Below, in pieces: positions 34,816 to 48,200 of a stretch of 64,000 nucleotides of DNA. The stretch is from Hofstenia miamia (Eukaryota > Xenacoelomorpha > Acoela): positions 1,631,905-1,695,904 of the forward strand of contig SCFE01000009.1 in NCBI GenBank assembly GCA_004352715.1. The letters are read 5' to 3'. Every line of letters begins with the position of its first letter. The stretch's first letter is position 1. Position numbers and translations under genes: made by a program. The notes beneath the pieces are model-generated. The model was not told the origin of the DNA. It worked only from the letters and a program-made list of their open reading frames with translations, and did not search any database.

Positions 34816-35590
34816 GTGTATGATTTAGCGTAGCTAAAAGATAGGAAAAATGGAAGATAGAAAGCGATTTCTCATGTTCAACTAGAGCAAATGTGCATTT
34901 GACTCCAAAAGTCGCCAATTTCAAAAATTAAAATGCATATAAAATGCCATAATCTACATGTATAGTAGGTGTGTATAGAGTCCTGTTGAAATCCATTGCA
35001 TTATTTAAAAATTAGAGATATTTAAAATCCTTAGACTAAGTTTGACACACCCTGTGCAAGCACTATTAGTAAAGGGTGAAGTGTGCAATGTTTTGGGATG
35101 ATGAACAGACTCTGACGATACCTTCAGAGCGATTAGAGTGGAAATTTGAGAACATTATCAAATGAATCAAAGTCCAACTTGTGACTTTGAGATTGTAGAG
35201 AATTTGAGCAGATCGTTTTTGTAAGTTAAGGAAGAAATTCATTTGAAACACATTTCTCAAATGTTCCATGTAGTGGAACTAGTCACAAAAGGGCCATTAA
35301 AAAAATTGACTTGAATAAAGAGATTAAAGGGAATATTATAGAAGGGGCAAAGAGCAATTAGGTTTGAAGAAACACACGAACACATTTCAAATCAAATTCA
35401 TATTTGCAGCAAAGTGAATTCGTGGATGTGTATGATGGGAAGAAAAGTTCATTGGGAGATACAGATCCAATGGATGAAACGCTGAAAAGGCAATATCACA
35501 TATTTTGGTTGAGCTAAAAGCAAGATAATTAACAGAATATCGAGTAGACAAAGGCTCTTGATCAGATAAGGTATTCAAGGCAAAAACTTT
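34811..35590 (-). other. Unassigned, possible LINE remnants
   Basis: A minus ORF at 35269-35066 contains LQKRSAQILYNL, reminiscent of the conserved LQKRAAR segment downstream of LINE RT domains. Another, at 35578-35387, is not recognised. It may be the distal part of the minus LINE whose RT piece is at 36958-37330, split by later insertions. This is weak. Confidence 0.35.
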
Positions 35591-35597
35591 TCTGAAG

Positions 35598-35998
35598 TTA
35601 CTCTACTTCCATGTCTGTGACCTCCTCCTGTTCAATCGACTGCTCACTCGCAAATTGGATCTTGATCCTTTTGATTTCATTAAGTTCTCTAATTCCCGCT
35701 CCACTCGCTCTGATAATGTTGTCACTTTCTCCATTCGTCGTCCCAAGAAACATCGCACCCTTCACTCGTTTTTCTATCGTGCTTGTACTGCTGCTAATTA
35801 CATCTTGACTCTCAACCCTCCAACAGCGATTAATTTCATTTCCCCACCACCGAGCTTCAAGAAATCTTTGATGAATTTCCTCTTTGCTGAGCCCTTCTCC
35901 AACTTCGTCAACTCATCCATTTGCTCCTATTTTTTTTATTTTTTTGTAGTGTATGCCTTCAGCGGCTAAATAAAGTCATTTATTATTATTATTATTCC
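35598..35998 (+). pseudogene. LINE ORF2 C-terminal end with (TTA)n tail
   Basis: The + frame encodes LYFHVCDLLLFNRLLTRKLD, then STRSDNVV, LHSFFYRACTAAN and PSFKKSLMNFL. This follows the C-terminal pattern of Jockey/RTE-like LINE proteins (R-x-H-x-FF-x-R ... WN-x-LP ... FK-x-L). A short 3' UTR then ends in (TTA)5-6 at about 35981-35996. Only the last 120 or so codons are present, a heavily 5'-truncated insertion. Confidence 0.6.
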
Positions 35999-36045
35999 TT
36001 CTTACGTCTAACAGCTTCATGCTGGTATCCCTCTCAGCTCGGGGA

Positions 36046-36921
36046 ACTCACCAGTTCCCAGGGTGTCTGAGAGCTTTCCCCAGGACTCTTGCTGTTCCTA
36101 ACAATGCTGCCTTCTGTGCTACTGCTGCTCCCCACTTTGGTACTCCCAACTCCTCCAAGTATCTCTTATGCTTCTTACTCACTGCTCCTAGTGTTCCTAC
36201 AACTACCGGGACTACTTCAACTTTCTTTAACTTCCACAGCCTTTCTATTTCCTCTGCTAACTCTCTGTACTTGTCTATCTTCTCTTTCTCTTTGCTTTCT
36301 ACATTTCTGTCCTTTGGTACTGCTATGTCTATCACTGTTCCTAATCTTTTCTCTTTGTCTACCACTACTATGTCTGGCCTCCGTGCTTCTATCACTTTGC
36401 TCGTCTGTATGTTGAAATCCCACAGTATCTTAACCTTCTCATTTTCTATGACGCCCTGTGGCTTGTGCTCATACCACTTGTCTCCTGCTTCTAACCCATG
36501 CTGCCTGCTCAAACTCCAGTGTACCATTCTTCCCACCTTGTCATGCCTGAACTTATACTCATTCTGTGCCAACTTCTCACACCCTGCTATCAGATGATCT
36601 ACTGTCTCCGCCTCTTTCTTACATAGCCTACACTTATCACTTACTTCTACTCTTCTGTCTATATGCTTCTTCACCCAGTTTGTTCTTATTGCTTGCTCCT
36701 GTGCTGCCATTATCAGTGCTTCTGTTTCTCTCTTCAGTCCTGCCTTCTTTAACCACTTGTTGCTCTCTTCTCTGTCACACTTTTCTGTGTTCCTCCAGTA
36801 TTCTCCATGCATTGCCTTCTGCCTATACCTTGTTTGTCTCTCTGATTCCATCCTACTCTGGTATACCTTCTTTCCTTCACTCTCAGTTCTTATCTTCTTT
36901 AACTCCTTAGTGACCTCTAGT

Positions 36922-36925
<4 letters not shown>
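36046..36925 (-). pseudogene. R4/Dong-like LINE fragment: zinc motif and restriction-like endonuclease
   Basis: This is an uninterrupted minus frame of 267 codons from the first ATG (36851), open further back into the flanking ATA repeat. It is the C-terminal part of a site-specific LINE protein. It has a CCHC motif (Cys74, Cys77, His86, Cys91 in CRLC...HLIAGC) and a PD-(D/E)xK restriction-like endonuclease core (RRPDIVVVD at 158-165, Asp175 in VIDIAVPKD, then Lys-rich EKEKIDKY). This order is typical of R2/R4-type LINEs. Both flanks are TTA/TAA microsatellite (35981-35996 and 36923-36957), the known target of Dong elements in the R4 clade. RT is missing through 5' truncation. Confidence 0.8.

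Positions 36926-36957
<32 letters not shown>
36923..36957. repeat. (TTA)n microsatellite flanking the R4-like insertion
   Basis: About eleven TTA units. With the similar array at 35981-35996 it brackets the R4/Dong-like fragment. Confidence 0.9.
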
Positions 36958-36959
<2 letters not shown>

Positions 36960-37330
36960 AAGATCGCAGTATCATTGACATACATTATGCAGGATGAGTT
37001 GAAAATAGATCGATGGAGATCATTAATGTCAACGAGAAAGAAAAGAACAGCAAGCACAGAGCTTTGAGAGACGATACTAGCTATAAAGGCAAGGTAAGAA
37101 ATGGACAAATTGATTTTGATGCGTTGATGATAGTTTGAAAGATAGGACTGCATAAATTCTAAGAAATCTAGATCAAGGCGAATAATCGGAGTTTGTCAAT
37201 ATGAATAAATGCGGGAGCTGATCAAAGGGTTTTGAAATGTCAAGAAAGATGGTGCAACCACAATCAGATTGAGCAAGTTAGTAATGGAAGAAAGACTGAG
37301 AAGACCTAATTTTCAAATTTTATATGAGTT
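36958..37330 (-). pseudogene. LINE reverse transcriptase palm fragment
   Basis: Minus reading has CTIFLDISKPFDQLPH (RT motif A) near 37230-37290. In another frame, SQSSVLAVLFFLVDINDL (motif B region) and CIMYVNDTAIF (motif C; usual YADD reads YVND) end right at the TTA array. It has at least one frameshift and is catalytically impaired. It is a different LINE type from 30912-32129. Confidence 0.65.
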
Positions 37331-39256
37331 TAGCTAGATGGAAGTGAATGTTTTTATTGCAAGAATTTTATGGTGTGAATGCTGCCAACTTCACCTTGAT
37401 AACACCACTAGTATCTGGAGTCAATAAAATCCCATCCGGAAGAAGTGATGGCGTCCCAACAAGCTTTACAAGGAGCCGACACATGAGTTGGCAGAACCCT
37501 TGTGAAGCATAGTATATACATCCTTGATGGAACCTAAGTTTCCACGAAGTTTCATGATAACCTGAATTTTATCAATCTGATTTGTTTTTATATCTATTTT
37601 GTTTTATAAATTCAAATATCAGTCCTAATTTTAACGTTGAAAAAGTAGACTGTACCATTTTATAAACATTAACATCTGAATTAACTTAATAAATTAAGCA
37701 AAATATACGATATCAAGGCAAAATATCAAACGATTTTGGATATTTTCAGAATGTCGATAGTATATACGATATTCGATATATCGTATATGCTTATTATTAG
37801 AATTGAAAATAGGTTTCTATCGAATTCATTAATACATTTACTTTTATCTATGTCCATTTGCATTTAGTAATTCACTGAAATTTGTGCATGATTTTATTTT
37901 TTATGTGCTTCAATATTTTGTACGTGTATGATTATTGAAACTAAACATATGCCTGCGTGTGTTGTCAAGGGAATACAGCCCTTTTTACAGTTTTCTTTAC
38001 CAATTAATGAGAGCAATATATTTAATGTTCAAATATATATTTTAACTCCCATTACATGTAATTTTTACTACTTCTAGTTTCAAGTTTTTTGTTAAGAATG
38101 CTCAAAATTAAATATTTAATTTGTCAAAATTTTTAGATTTTCGCTAATGTTTTTTTAATAATATAAGGAAGACATTTCGTCTTTAAGAATCTTAAGTGAA
38201 ATTTACTCTTAGTTTATTAAAATTTCCTGTTACGATAATGATATAGACATTGACTAAATTTACTTTCCATTTTATTATCTGTACATCAAATTTTCCAAAT
38301 TCCTAAGACTTGAAATGAGGATAAAACCATTTATATCATTTTTTGATAGTATAAATTTAAATTTATTAGATTTTCTCATAAATTGCTTGTGATTCATTCC
38401 ATTTTGGATAGTGTTCTTTTTTCATTTTATTGTGACATGTGAGTGAAATCATTGCTTATATTCAATAAAAAATTAGATTTTATTAGCCAATATGCTCTTT
38501 CTATCATTATTGTTAACTTCTCCGACATGTGTTAGATTGGTATTCATAGGGTGAAAATTGCATCTAGCAAGTGTTCTGAATAATCTATGCAGCAATGTTT
38601 AGTACTGCAGAGTAAAACTATAGAACATTGATTTCGCAAATTAAAAATATTTCTATTCATTTGTACTAGAATCCGCTCAATGTTTACTTAATATTATGGT
38701 GAAGCAATATGCATATTTGCACCTGCAAATTTTTCTCATTTTTTTAATTTTTCAAATTTACAATCCTAGCTTTTTTCTGAATGATTATGCGCTTGAACAA
38801 TATTAATCGTAATTATGATTATGAATTATGTGGAATAATAAAAAATTAATTGAGCATATGTATTTCCAATATCCAATTGTTAGAATTTTTTAATGTAAGC
38901 AAAAATGTTCCAATATTGGCATAAATAGAATTGCTAATATTTGTTTGTTTTGTCATGGAGTTCTGTAATATAGCCGAACTCCATGGTTTTGTCTTATTAG
39001 ATATAAAAAATGTATTGATTGTGAAATACTGTTTTGCGATTAGTCCATTCATATGTATTTTCCATCTCAATCAATATAAATATCAAGCAGTCATGCTACT
39101 GATCAACTGTAGATGGTAGCAGTGGTCCTACCAGCTTATTTATACTATCAGTTATGAAACCTTTCCGTATCAAGGGTATTTTAATTAGCAAATATATCCT
39201 ACGCAATTGATTCATATTTTTGAAACAAAGTATTTGTTCATGTAAATATCTTTCAG
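37331..39256. other. Intergenic region upstream of DNAI3
   Basis: No gene or clear repeat. It contains a CGATAT-rich palindromic stretch (about 37750-37790). An acceptor-like TTTCAG at 39251-39256 just before the DNAI3 start implies a 5' UTR exon somewhere in this stretch, which I cannot place. Confidence 0.4.
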
Positions 39257-39259
39257 GTA

Positions 39260-42200
39260 ATGAGTGTTCGGACGACATCTGCTCGCAGTTCAAAGCGAAG
39301 TTCTGCAAGAGCGTCTCCTTCTACGAAAGGTATGTAATTTTATGATTTCCCATATCTTCACTTTCACAATAGTATCTCCTACCTGCGTTCAATGTGATAG
39401 GATAATTTTTCTTTAGGTAATGTAACAGAAATTGTTGCAGGGCGCTCCGGAAAAGCTTTTGCTAGAGAAATAATTCTCCAACTTTCTACCAATTATCACC
39501 CTTAAAAATAATTAAGCAATTTTAAGCCTTATATGTATAGTTACACTTTGGCCAATTATAGAGACTTTTTGTAATAGATTTTTGTTGTAGATTTCTGACA
39601 GCTTAAAAAGCCATTTATAGGGCTTCAGCAGGTCTATATGGCATAATTTTTAGGTTTTTAGATTTTTCAATTCGCCCGTTTAATAATAGCCGTCGATTTG
39701 AATTTTTACAGTAGACAACCTTTGGAATCATTGCCCCATGGGGTTTTATGCTAACGACGCAGTTTATATATATATCACTTTGTATGGCCACGAATAGTTT
39801 GAGGCAAAACTTTTGTGTATTTAAAACGGGACGTTTATGTGCATAAATATTTTGGTAAAATGGTCAAGTTGTGGCGCCGACTGGATAATATATCCGTATA
39901 AGAACTAAATGGTCTTTCGACCATGCAGGACATAATTGGGTCGCCGTTGATTAAATCAAGATCGGTTGCAAATACTAAAATTTGATTGGCTGAGACAAGA
40001 ACGTTGAAATCAAGTTTATAATTGGCTGGATTTACTCTGAAATATGAGTAATAACCCCAAATATTTACTAAAAACTCGAAAATTAGCGAAATATTTTTTT
40101 AAATATTTAAGTACAAAATGCGGCAAAATATGTATGTACATACGAAAATATTTATTTACTTAAAAGTTTTGTCTCTAACGATAGTATATGATAATCATAC
40201 TTTTAATAACGTGAATTCATCAATTAAGACGTAAAAGTGAATAAAGTCTTCTTCTTGTTGTTGTTGCATACGATAAACACTAGAACGTTATTCCATATGT
40301 TTTTATTGGATTTTAAACATAAAAAATTTCAGTTCCGCAACCAATTTTACGGCAAGAAATATTTCGTGTAATGACAATATATTTGCTTACGTGTTATATT
40401 TGCAATAATTTGCGAGTTTTTATTTTAGCGAGCTCAGCTAATTTGCGAATGGGAAGTGCCAGAACAAGTAATGCGTCTATGACCAAGAAACTTTCTAATC
40501 AAGATAGTAAGTTTATTAAGAGTTCTATTGGTTTTTCTTCTGTGCGTTTAGTATTAAATAACTGTACGTTTTTGGCAGTGTATACGTTATTTTAATTTTA
40601 TAAAAAGTTTCACTTTATGTAATATTCATTTTTCAATTCCTTGTATCCTTTGTTATGCTTATGAATGTGTTAAAAAATGTGACTGCATTCAACCCATCAG
40701 ACATTAACGAAAACTCGATGCTTCATTTTATAGGTGTAGCAAAACTAAGTTATTCAGGTTTGTGATTAGTTTCTTCATCTTCATATTCTATCAGTTTTGC
40801 TTTAACTAAAGCCAATGTGATATTTGATTTTTTTAAATAGGGGTGAACTAGTATATTTACGTTTAGTTGGCGGACCAAAGTTGCGTCGATTGACGAAGCT
40901 AGAGATGGAAGATAGTGAACAGTGTGGTAAGTAGAATTAATTGATCAGTGTTATGTTTTCCCTTAAGATCCTCCAGAGGGAATCGTTCCAATATTTATAT
41001 CAAATGCTAGTCAACTTATTTTTGAAATTGAGGGTGATAAAGATGTTTCTCAAGAATATCCCTTTAAACTTTTATCGAAGCAATCTATTCTTGAAGATTT
41101 GAAAAATCGTGCAGCTGTCAGTGATTTCTCGGTTGTTAAGGAGTTAATTAAGGTGAGTTCGTCTTAAATTCATTTCATAATATAATTCGGCAATGCCCAA
41201 CTATACCCTTATTACTCCATATGACAAATAAAATGTATGCTTGTTATTAAATGTGAAGATTATATTTATGAATGAATATCTTATGAATGGGTTGTTTTAG
41301 AAGACCTTTCTTTAAATCTTACGTTTATATCAATGTGCAATATTATTGTTTAGAATTACCCTGGAAATGAATTGTTAATTGCATATGACTTCCATTTCAA
41401 GTATTCACAAAACTTTTATTTGGTTTCCAATGAAGAGCTCAAAAATAAGATCCTTAATGTAAGTATAAGTTCAAACTATTAATATTATGTACTTACATGG
41501 AATTTACGCTCAGTTTAGCCTACAAAACAAGAGACTTCTGATGATGAGGCATCTGTTATGGAGGAAGAAGACACAACTGTGTATGAATATAGGCCACCGG
41601 AATCTAAAATATGGCAGCCATTAGGTAGTGAAGTTGAAATTGAAGAACAGACTGTTAAAGATAATAGACCTCGGGTAATGCAATTTCAAATTTAATGAAT
41701 ATTAATTAGAATTAGGTTTTGGGATAATTTTAATTTGCAATTAATTGCTGAAGCCAATGTGCAGTTTGCCAGTTTTGAGATGTTCATTTAAAATGATTTT
41801 TTAAGCCTGGGTTCAGACTGTCGAACTATCCCGATTTTGAATGAGATATCCCAAATCTCGACATACACTCCTTCGCGATAGGAGAAAACCCGATATTGAA
41901 AAAAAGAGTAAAAATATTTTATACAGTGATTTTTCCCTCGGAAATATATTTTTCAAACATTTTGAGTAGATATAGTTCTCTATAACTATGGCTAGCATTC
42001 AAATAATATTAGTTAAATGAAATTAATTTACTTTTCTTTTGAATGAATTTATTGACTCTTGGATACGGGGTGTTTTGGTGACCATTTCAAAAATTTATAC
42101 TTTTTTAACACAAAAAATCTTTGAACATTCTCTAGAATTGTAACTATTAGTCGATAAATCTATCATCGGTCTGACTGCGATCAATCGCTCTGCGGAATCG

Positions 42201-45200
42201 TGAATAAAATTCTGAATGAAATGAATTGTTGGAACGCTGCCCAATAGCTGGGATAGCTGCTATGGTTTATTGGACCTTCTAATTTCGCCAAATTAGTTTT
42301 TCTGTATACGTATCAATCATAGTTGGAACTGGCCGGAAATAATTAGGCCCTGCCTGGACTCCGGCCGGTCCATGCCCATGACTCTGTCTGCCCTGCCGGT
42401 TTTTGCCGCCAAAAATGTAAATTTGCATTCTCATATAACCTCATAAAGAGAACATTGAAAACAGCGCAGAATAGTATATGCAAAAAATGTTATAAACCAA
42501 AATATATAGAAAAATATATAAAATATACAATTATAGAAAATACTATGGCCATTGATCGTTAGAAAAAGCCTCCTTTAATACGCTTAGTGATTCAACGGAA
42601 GGAATATCTAATAGTGACCACTACTCTGAAATGATTCGTGAGAGATTGAATTATTAATGTCGGTCCAACTCAATCTACATGCAATGAGGTTTTCATATAC
42701 ACAAACATTCGCACACACTACGTTACGAAAAAAACAGCTTTACAACCTGCAATTGATAATTTTGTTCCACTTTTCAAAATATTATTTGAAACTTTTCCTG
42801 CAAAATTAATTTATTGGTCTTTGTCTTAACTCTGATCTTGACCAATTTTAAAATTTTTGGCCAAAAATTTCGACCGGTTTAGACCGGTATATTTTTCCCG
42901 GCCTTCCTGATTATTCTAAGCCGACATGCTTCCGGTTCCAACTCTGGTATCAATCAATATTTCTAATAATGTATTTTTAGATTAAAATGCGTGTTTCTCG
43001 TTGCCGGCGTGATTTTGGTGCACCGATAAAATTTCAAGATCGTAATTGTGGTGCTGTTAAGGATGGATATGTCGAATGCCCACCTCTCCAAGAGAAAGGT
43101 TTTGATTTAAAGCGAGTTGAACTTGGATGCGGCGTCCAAGCTGTACCAGTGCATGAAGAAAGTTTTACGCAAACGAATTGGCAATATCCGAAAAACGCTG
43201 TCTGTCAATATGAACCTCGAGAGTTTGATGAGGAAACAAGGCAAAACTTAGCGCAGAGTGAAGAAGTACTACAAGTTATTGAAAAAGTTACACCTCGGTG
43301 ATTTTTTGGATTTTGTGTGTTTCTTGTGCTATTGCAAAATTATATGTTCTCATATTTTTGAAGTAAAATTATATTAGCAATCTGTGTTTGTGGATCATAT
43401 AATTTATTTTGGAGCTATCAAAAGTTTATCACAGATGTTTAACTTAAATGTGTCGGTAGCTGAAGTAGTTCGTAAACCATTTTATAAACCCCTCCAATAA
43501 TGATGTTTGAAGTGTAAAGCCTTACGAAAATCATGTTTGAAGCAAGTAAGCACACGAGAAACATGATCGTTGAAAATGCAAATTGACTATTTTCAAGACA
43601 TATTATAAAACAAAGTTATTAAAGGCTTTATTAAATATCTTAAACTAATTGTATATCTAATTACTTTTACATTACTAATGTTATTTAGATTTGAACTCTG
43701 TCTACAGCACAACGAAGTGCTAAATGCTTTTGATGATGACTGGTGTAACTTAGCTCAAGAGGATACCAATTTTGGAACTAAGGCTGACAGTCATCTAAAG
43801 GTTGGTAGTATTTTCGATCAAGTTAATATTTTCTTAGTCTTAATCTAATTTACAGTTAGCTTAATGCATGTTATGATGCTTTGTCTAAATTTACAAAATT
43901 TGCTTTTAATCTCTGATGTATGTTCTCATCTCTTAAAGCTCGCTGCAATTCATTCTTTATATTTTAGGAATATCAGTCTTTCACAGATTTACAATTCAGT
44001 AAAAATAAAACAATCACATCAATTGATTGGCATCCTTCAATAAAAGGTATGTGGTCGTTCCCTTCAAATATTATTGTAAGATACAAGTTCTTAGTTGTTT
44101 GTTGAATATTTTTTAACAGGCGTGACTCTCTGTTCCCATTTTGTAATAGTTTCATTATGTTCCAAATTAAAATTTCGTTTAAAATAACTGTAGACTAATT
44201 TTTCATTTTAGAAGATTGCAAATATGTTTTAATAGTTTGACCTATATATATATATATATAGATAGATAGGTAGATAGATAGATAGATAGATAGATATATT
44301 GATAGATAGATGATGCATTATTTCATGTTCATTTGGTAGCAGTTTTAGAATACACGTATATGCTTTGAAAAGCGCGCTCATCATTTTCATCTCCTCAAAG
44401 CATATCAAGATCTTACATTTTGCCTAAATTAATACGCACAAACTTCTTTTACATTATGTATTAATTTACTAAACCACCCGCCTCATAATTCTCTTAAAAT
44501 TACTATAGTTGCACCACTTGTTTGTAAGGAATCCTAAGCAAAATTGTTATGAATTATCACTTAATATTCACTTAAATATTCTTATTTGAGTTAAATTTAT
44601 TTAATAGATGATTTGCTTCTAAATACACATCTTCTACATTGTTAATTTTGTTTTCATGGCTGCACTATAATTATCAATTTTTTTAACAGACATATTTTCA
44701 GGTGTATTAGCCGTTTCCTATGGTGAAAGATGTACATTTGATGAGCGCATTGATAATCTTTCTAAAATTCAGGTCACTCCATCTTTAGTGCTAATTTGGA
44801 GCTTTTCTGATCCTATTCGTCCACAGGTAGATGCTTATTTTGGCATGTTTTTTATATTATGTGTGGAATTTTACAATCTACGTTTTATTGGATTTTTTAA
44901 AGCTATATTTTAAATATGACTTCATATAATTTATTGTATCACAATGCTATTGATAGTTTTGCCTATCCCTCCTCCACTAGGATTTTAAGTCAGAAAAAAT
45001 TTGTCGAAAAAGTGAATGCAGTTATTTTAGAAAAAGACATGATTCTATGTTATTGTTTGCAATTAACCTTAAATTGGCTATTTCATATATAAAGGGTAAA
45101 CTGTTTTCCAATTGTTAGAGGTCTTTTCTGCAATTGGAAAATCGTGATATGTGGATACAACTATTAGGGAAAGTGCTTGAAAGTAATGTTGAAAATTAGT

Positions 45201-48200
45201 TCAAAAGTGTATTCCTGCTTAGAATGGACGAGCCAACCCCATCAAGGAATGCCATGCGCAAAGTCAAACTTTTGCAACTTCGCCCAACGGCAGGCCTCAA
45301 TGTGACAGCACCGGGTCGCGGTGTAAGAAAGAAAATGAATAGGAGACACTCTTTTATCTTGTTGGGCTTTCTGATTTTAGATATCTTTATTATTTAGCGT
45401 TTAAAATTTTTTTTATAGAATCAATTACAAAGGGAAGGGAATTCCTGGGTTATGTAGAGTTAAGTAATTTGTTTTTTTAGCACTGCAACAGATATAATCG
45501 TTTCAACTTTTCTCAAGAAGCCATAAAAAATTTTGAAAATTCCCGCGTAATGTTTAATGTACATGTATATAATGCTATGTGTTTTTCTATTAGAGACTAT
45601 CTAGTACTCTGCTTTGTGTATGTAACTATTATGTGTCGAATTTTATAATACATTTTCACTGAGGTGAGGTGTAGTTTTCTTCTATCAGTTTGTAATGCTT
45701 AGATAATTTTGGAAGCTCCGGATGATATATCTGTAATAAGGTTTTGTCCAACCGATCCAAATACAATCGCTGGGGGATGCATCAATGGCCAATTGGTACT
45801 TTGGGACATAACTCAACACTCTGAGCGATTGCGTGTAAACAAGAGAAATAAATCCGTGAAGGCATCGACACTGAGCTCTCTTCCCGGATTCATCGATGAA
45901 AATTCTGTAGAAACTCCCATAGTTTACTATTGTGCTATGAGCAGCATAGAGCATAGTCATCGAAATTGGATTACTGATCTGCAATGGCTTCCTGATCATA
46001 TTGAGGTAGGTGGTTCATATATAGTTTGATTATTAATCGCAAATTATGTAGTGATTATTCATTCTTATACTTCTTAAAATGTGGATGACTCAAATGTTTC
46101 CAGTGACATTTGGTTCAGTAAGCCTTTGATCCAAATTGGAAAATTTGTAATTAATTTCAGACAAAGTCGCCTCTGTAAAATTCGAGATATATTCAATGTA
46201 TTCTAATTGCGTGTTTGATTATTTTCAATTTTTTATTTCGTTTTTTATAATTTTAAATTTTGAATATGAGTTTGCCGCGTGTAAGCACATCTATATGTTT
46301 TTATTGTAAGTCAATGTTTCTTACCATTTCACGAAAACTATTCATCACCTTTTTATAATTGTGGTATTTTTTATAATATTCTAGTTATATGTCAGATAAC
46401 AAGTTTCGCAATAACTCTGCCCCCTGAGGCAAAGCTAACCAGCGCGCTTGAAAATAATTGAACCCAAAAATGTATCTCAATTACCATTAAAAGATTTCCA
46501 TGCGTCTTAGCTTTGTTTTTTAAATGAATTTATTTAATATTTATTATGGATATCTTTGGATTTTCTGTTATTAGGTTTTCTTAAATAAACCTTTTGATTT
46601 AATCGCTAGGTTAACGAAGCTTATTAAAAAAGATTTATCTTTTGTTTTTATAACCCTCAAGTTTACCACTGCTGATGCTGAAACAGGGTTTACGCAGGAA
46701 TCGGCACTATGCAATGAAAAAGTAGCTTGGGGTTAATTTTATTAGAAATTATTGCTGTTTTCTTAATATAGTTGATCTAACAAAAACATCTACCTTTTAT
46801 TTCTTACCACGGCATAATTTAATTTCGTTTTAATGCTTTTTGCTCAAATATAGTAATGAAAAATCACTTAAAGTATTATTTATCTTGTAGGCATTTGAAC
46901 TGATTGGTAATTATTGCTATTTTATAGAATCTAGCTCCACAACCTGTGACAATTTTAATCAAAAAATTTACTGATTTCAAACTTCTAGGAATTGAACCTG
47001 GACAGTAAGATCATAAATAAAAATTTTTGGACTACTACCAATATTATTTATACTAGAACAGTGTTTTGTGAGTATAGAAGTTTATTTGCTACTTTTTAAA
47101 AATCATGTGAATTGTGTAATTAGTAGACTTTATATTGTATAACCACTGACGGGTGAACATTATAGCAGCATATGTAATGCGACTGATATTTTGGTTAGAA
47201 GCCCGGCAGAAACCTAGAACCGAAATGTTTGTTGCATCTGATATGCTTGCAAGTCTTGAGTAACAATATGAATGACAACTCAATTTAATAATTGGGAAAA
47301 CAGAATTGTGCTTTTTTAAAATGTAACAGTTATACCCGAAATTTACAAATTTTACATTAACTGCAATTTAAGTTTAATCATATTTCCTATTCTAATTATT
47401 ATAGAAATCTTATTATTAAACAAGTCTATTATAGTCCTCTTTTGTTGATATTGATATAATAATTTAGAATTTCTACAATCCGATTTTGAGATTTTCGGTA
47501 TTTACGTCTTTCCTTTCTATTAGTTTTATCCATAGTATGGTAGTCTCTATAATCTAACCTTGATGCTATTTAGCTAACAAAGAAAGGTGGGCTTTTTGAA
47601 AATTCTAAGCGGCAATGTGTCCAACTTGTTTCGTGCGCTTGCGACGGGTAAATCATTCAAACGTGAATATATGTTTTTCAAGATCTATTTAGATATGTTT
47701 TGTTCTGGGACATTCGCCCACCCAAGGGAAACCAATCGGTCCGTAACGAGGACAATCCTCTAAAAGTTCCAAATACTTATGCACATCTAGATCTTACTTG
47801 GAAGCCATTAATGAAAGTTCCCATTGCCAAAGAGGATGATAAAGGAGAGCATTCGCCATTCGTATTCAGTTATCCCGAGCGGCAAGGAGATGCCTCTTCC
47901 TGTAAGCCTTTTTATTAATTATAGGTTTATCCTACTTTTTTGTTTTCATTCAGTCTTTATGTATAACTTTATAGTAAATAAATTCAGAATGTTTAGTGCC
48001 TAAACCTATAGGTTTATCCTACTTTTTTGTTTTCATTCAGTCTTTATGTATAACTTTATAGTAAATAAATTCAGAATGTTTAGTGCCTAAACCTGATCCT
48101 TCAACTGAAGAAAAAACGGAAGAAAGAAAATTCAGTACATCATTTCGACCTTCTTCTCCGAAAGATCGTCGATCACTTATGCAGTTCCCCACAAAGTATT

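Noticed and set aside
36019-36910. Plus-strand ORFs rich in Leu and Ser over the R4-like fragment
   Set aside because: Antisense to the minus-strand endonuclease frame, which has recognisable motifs.
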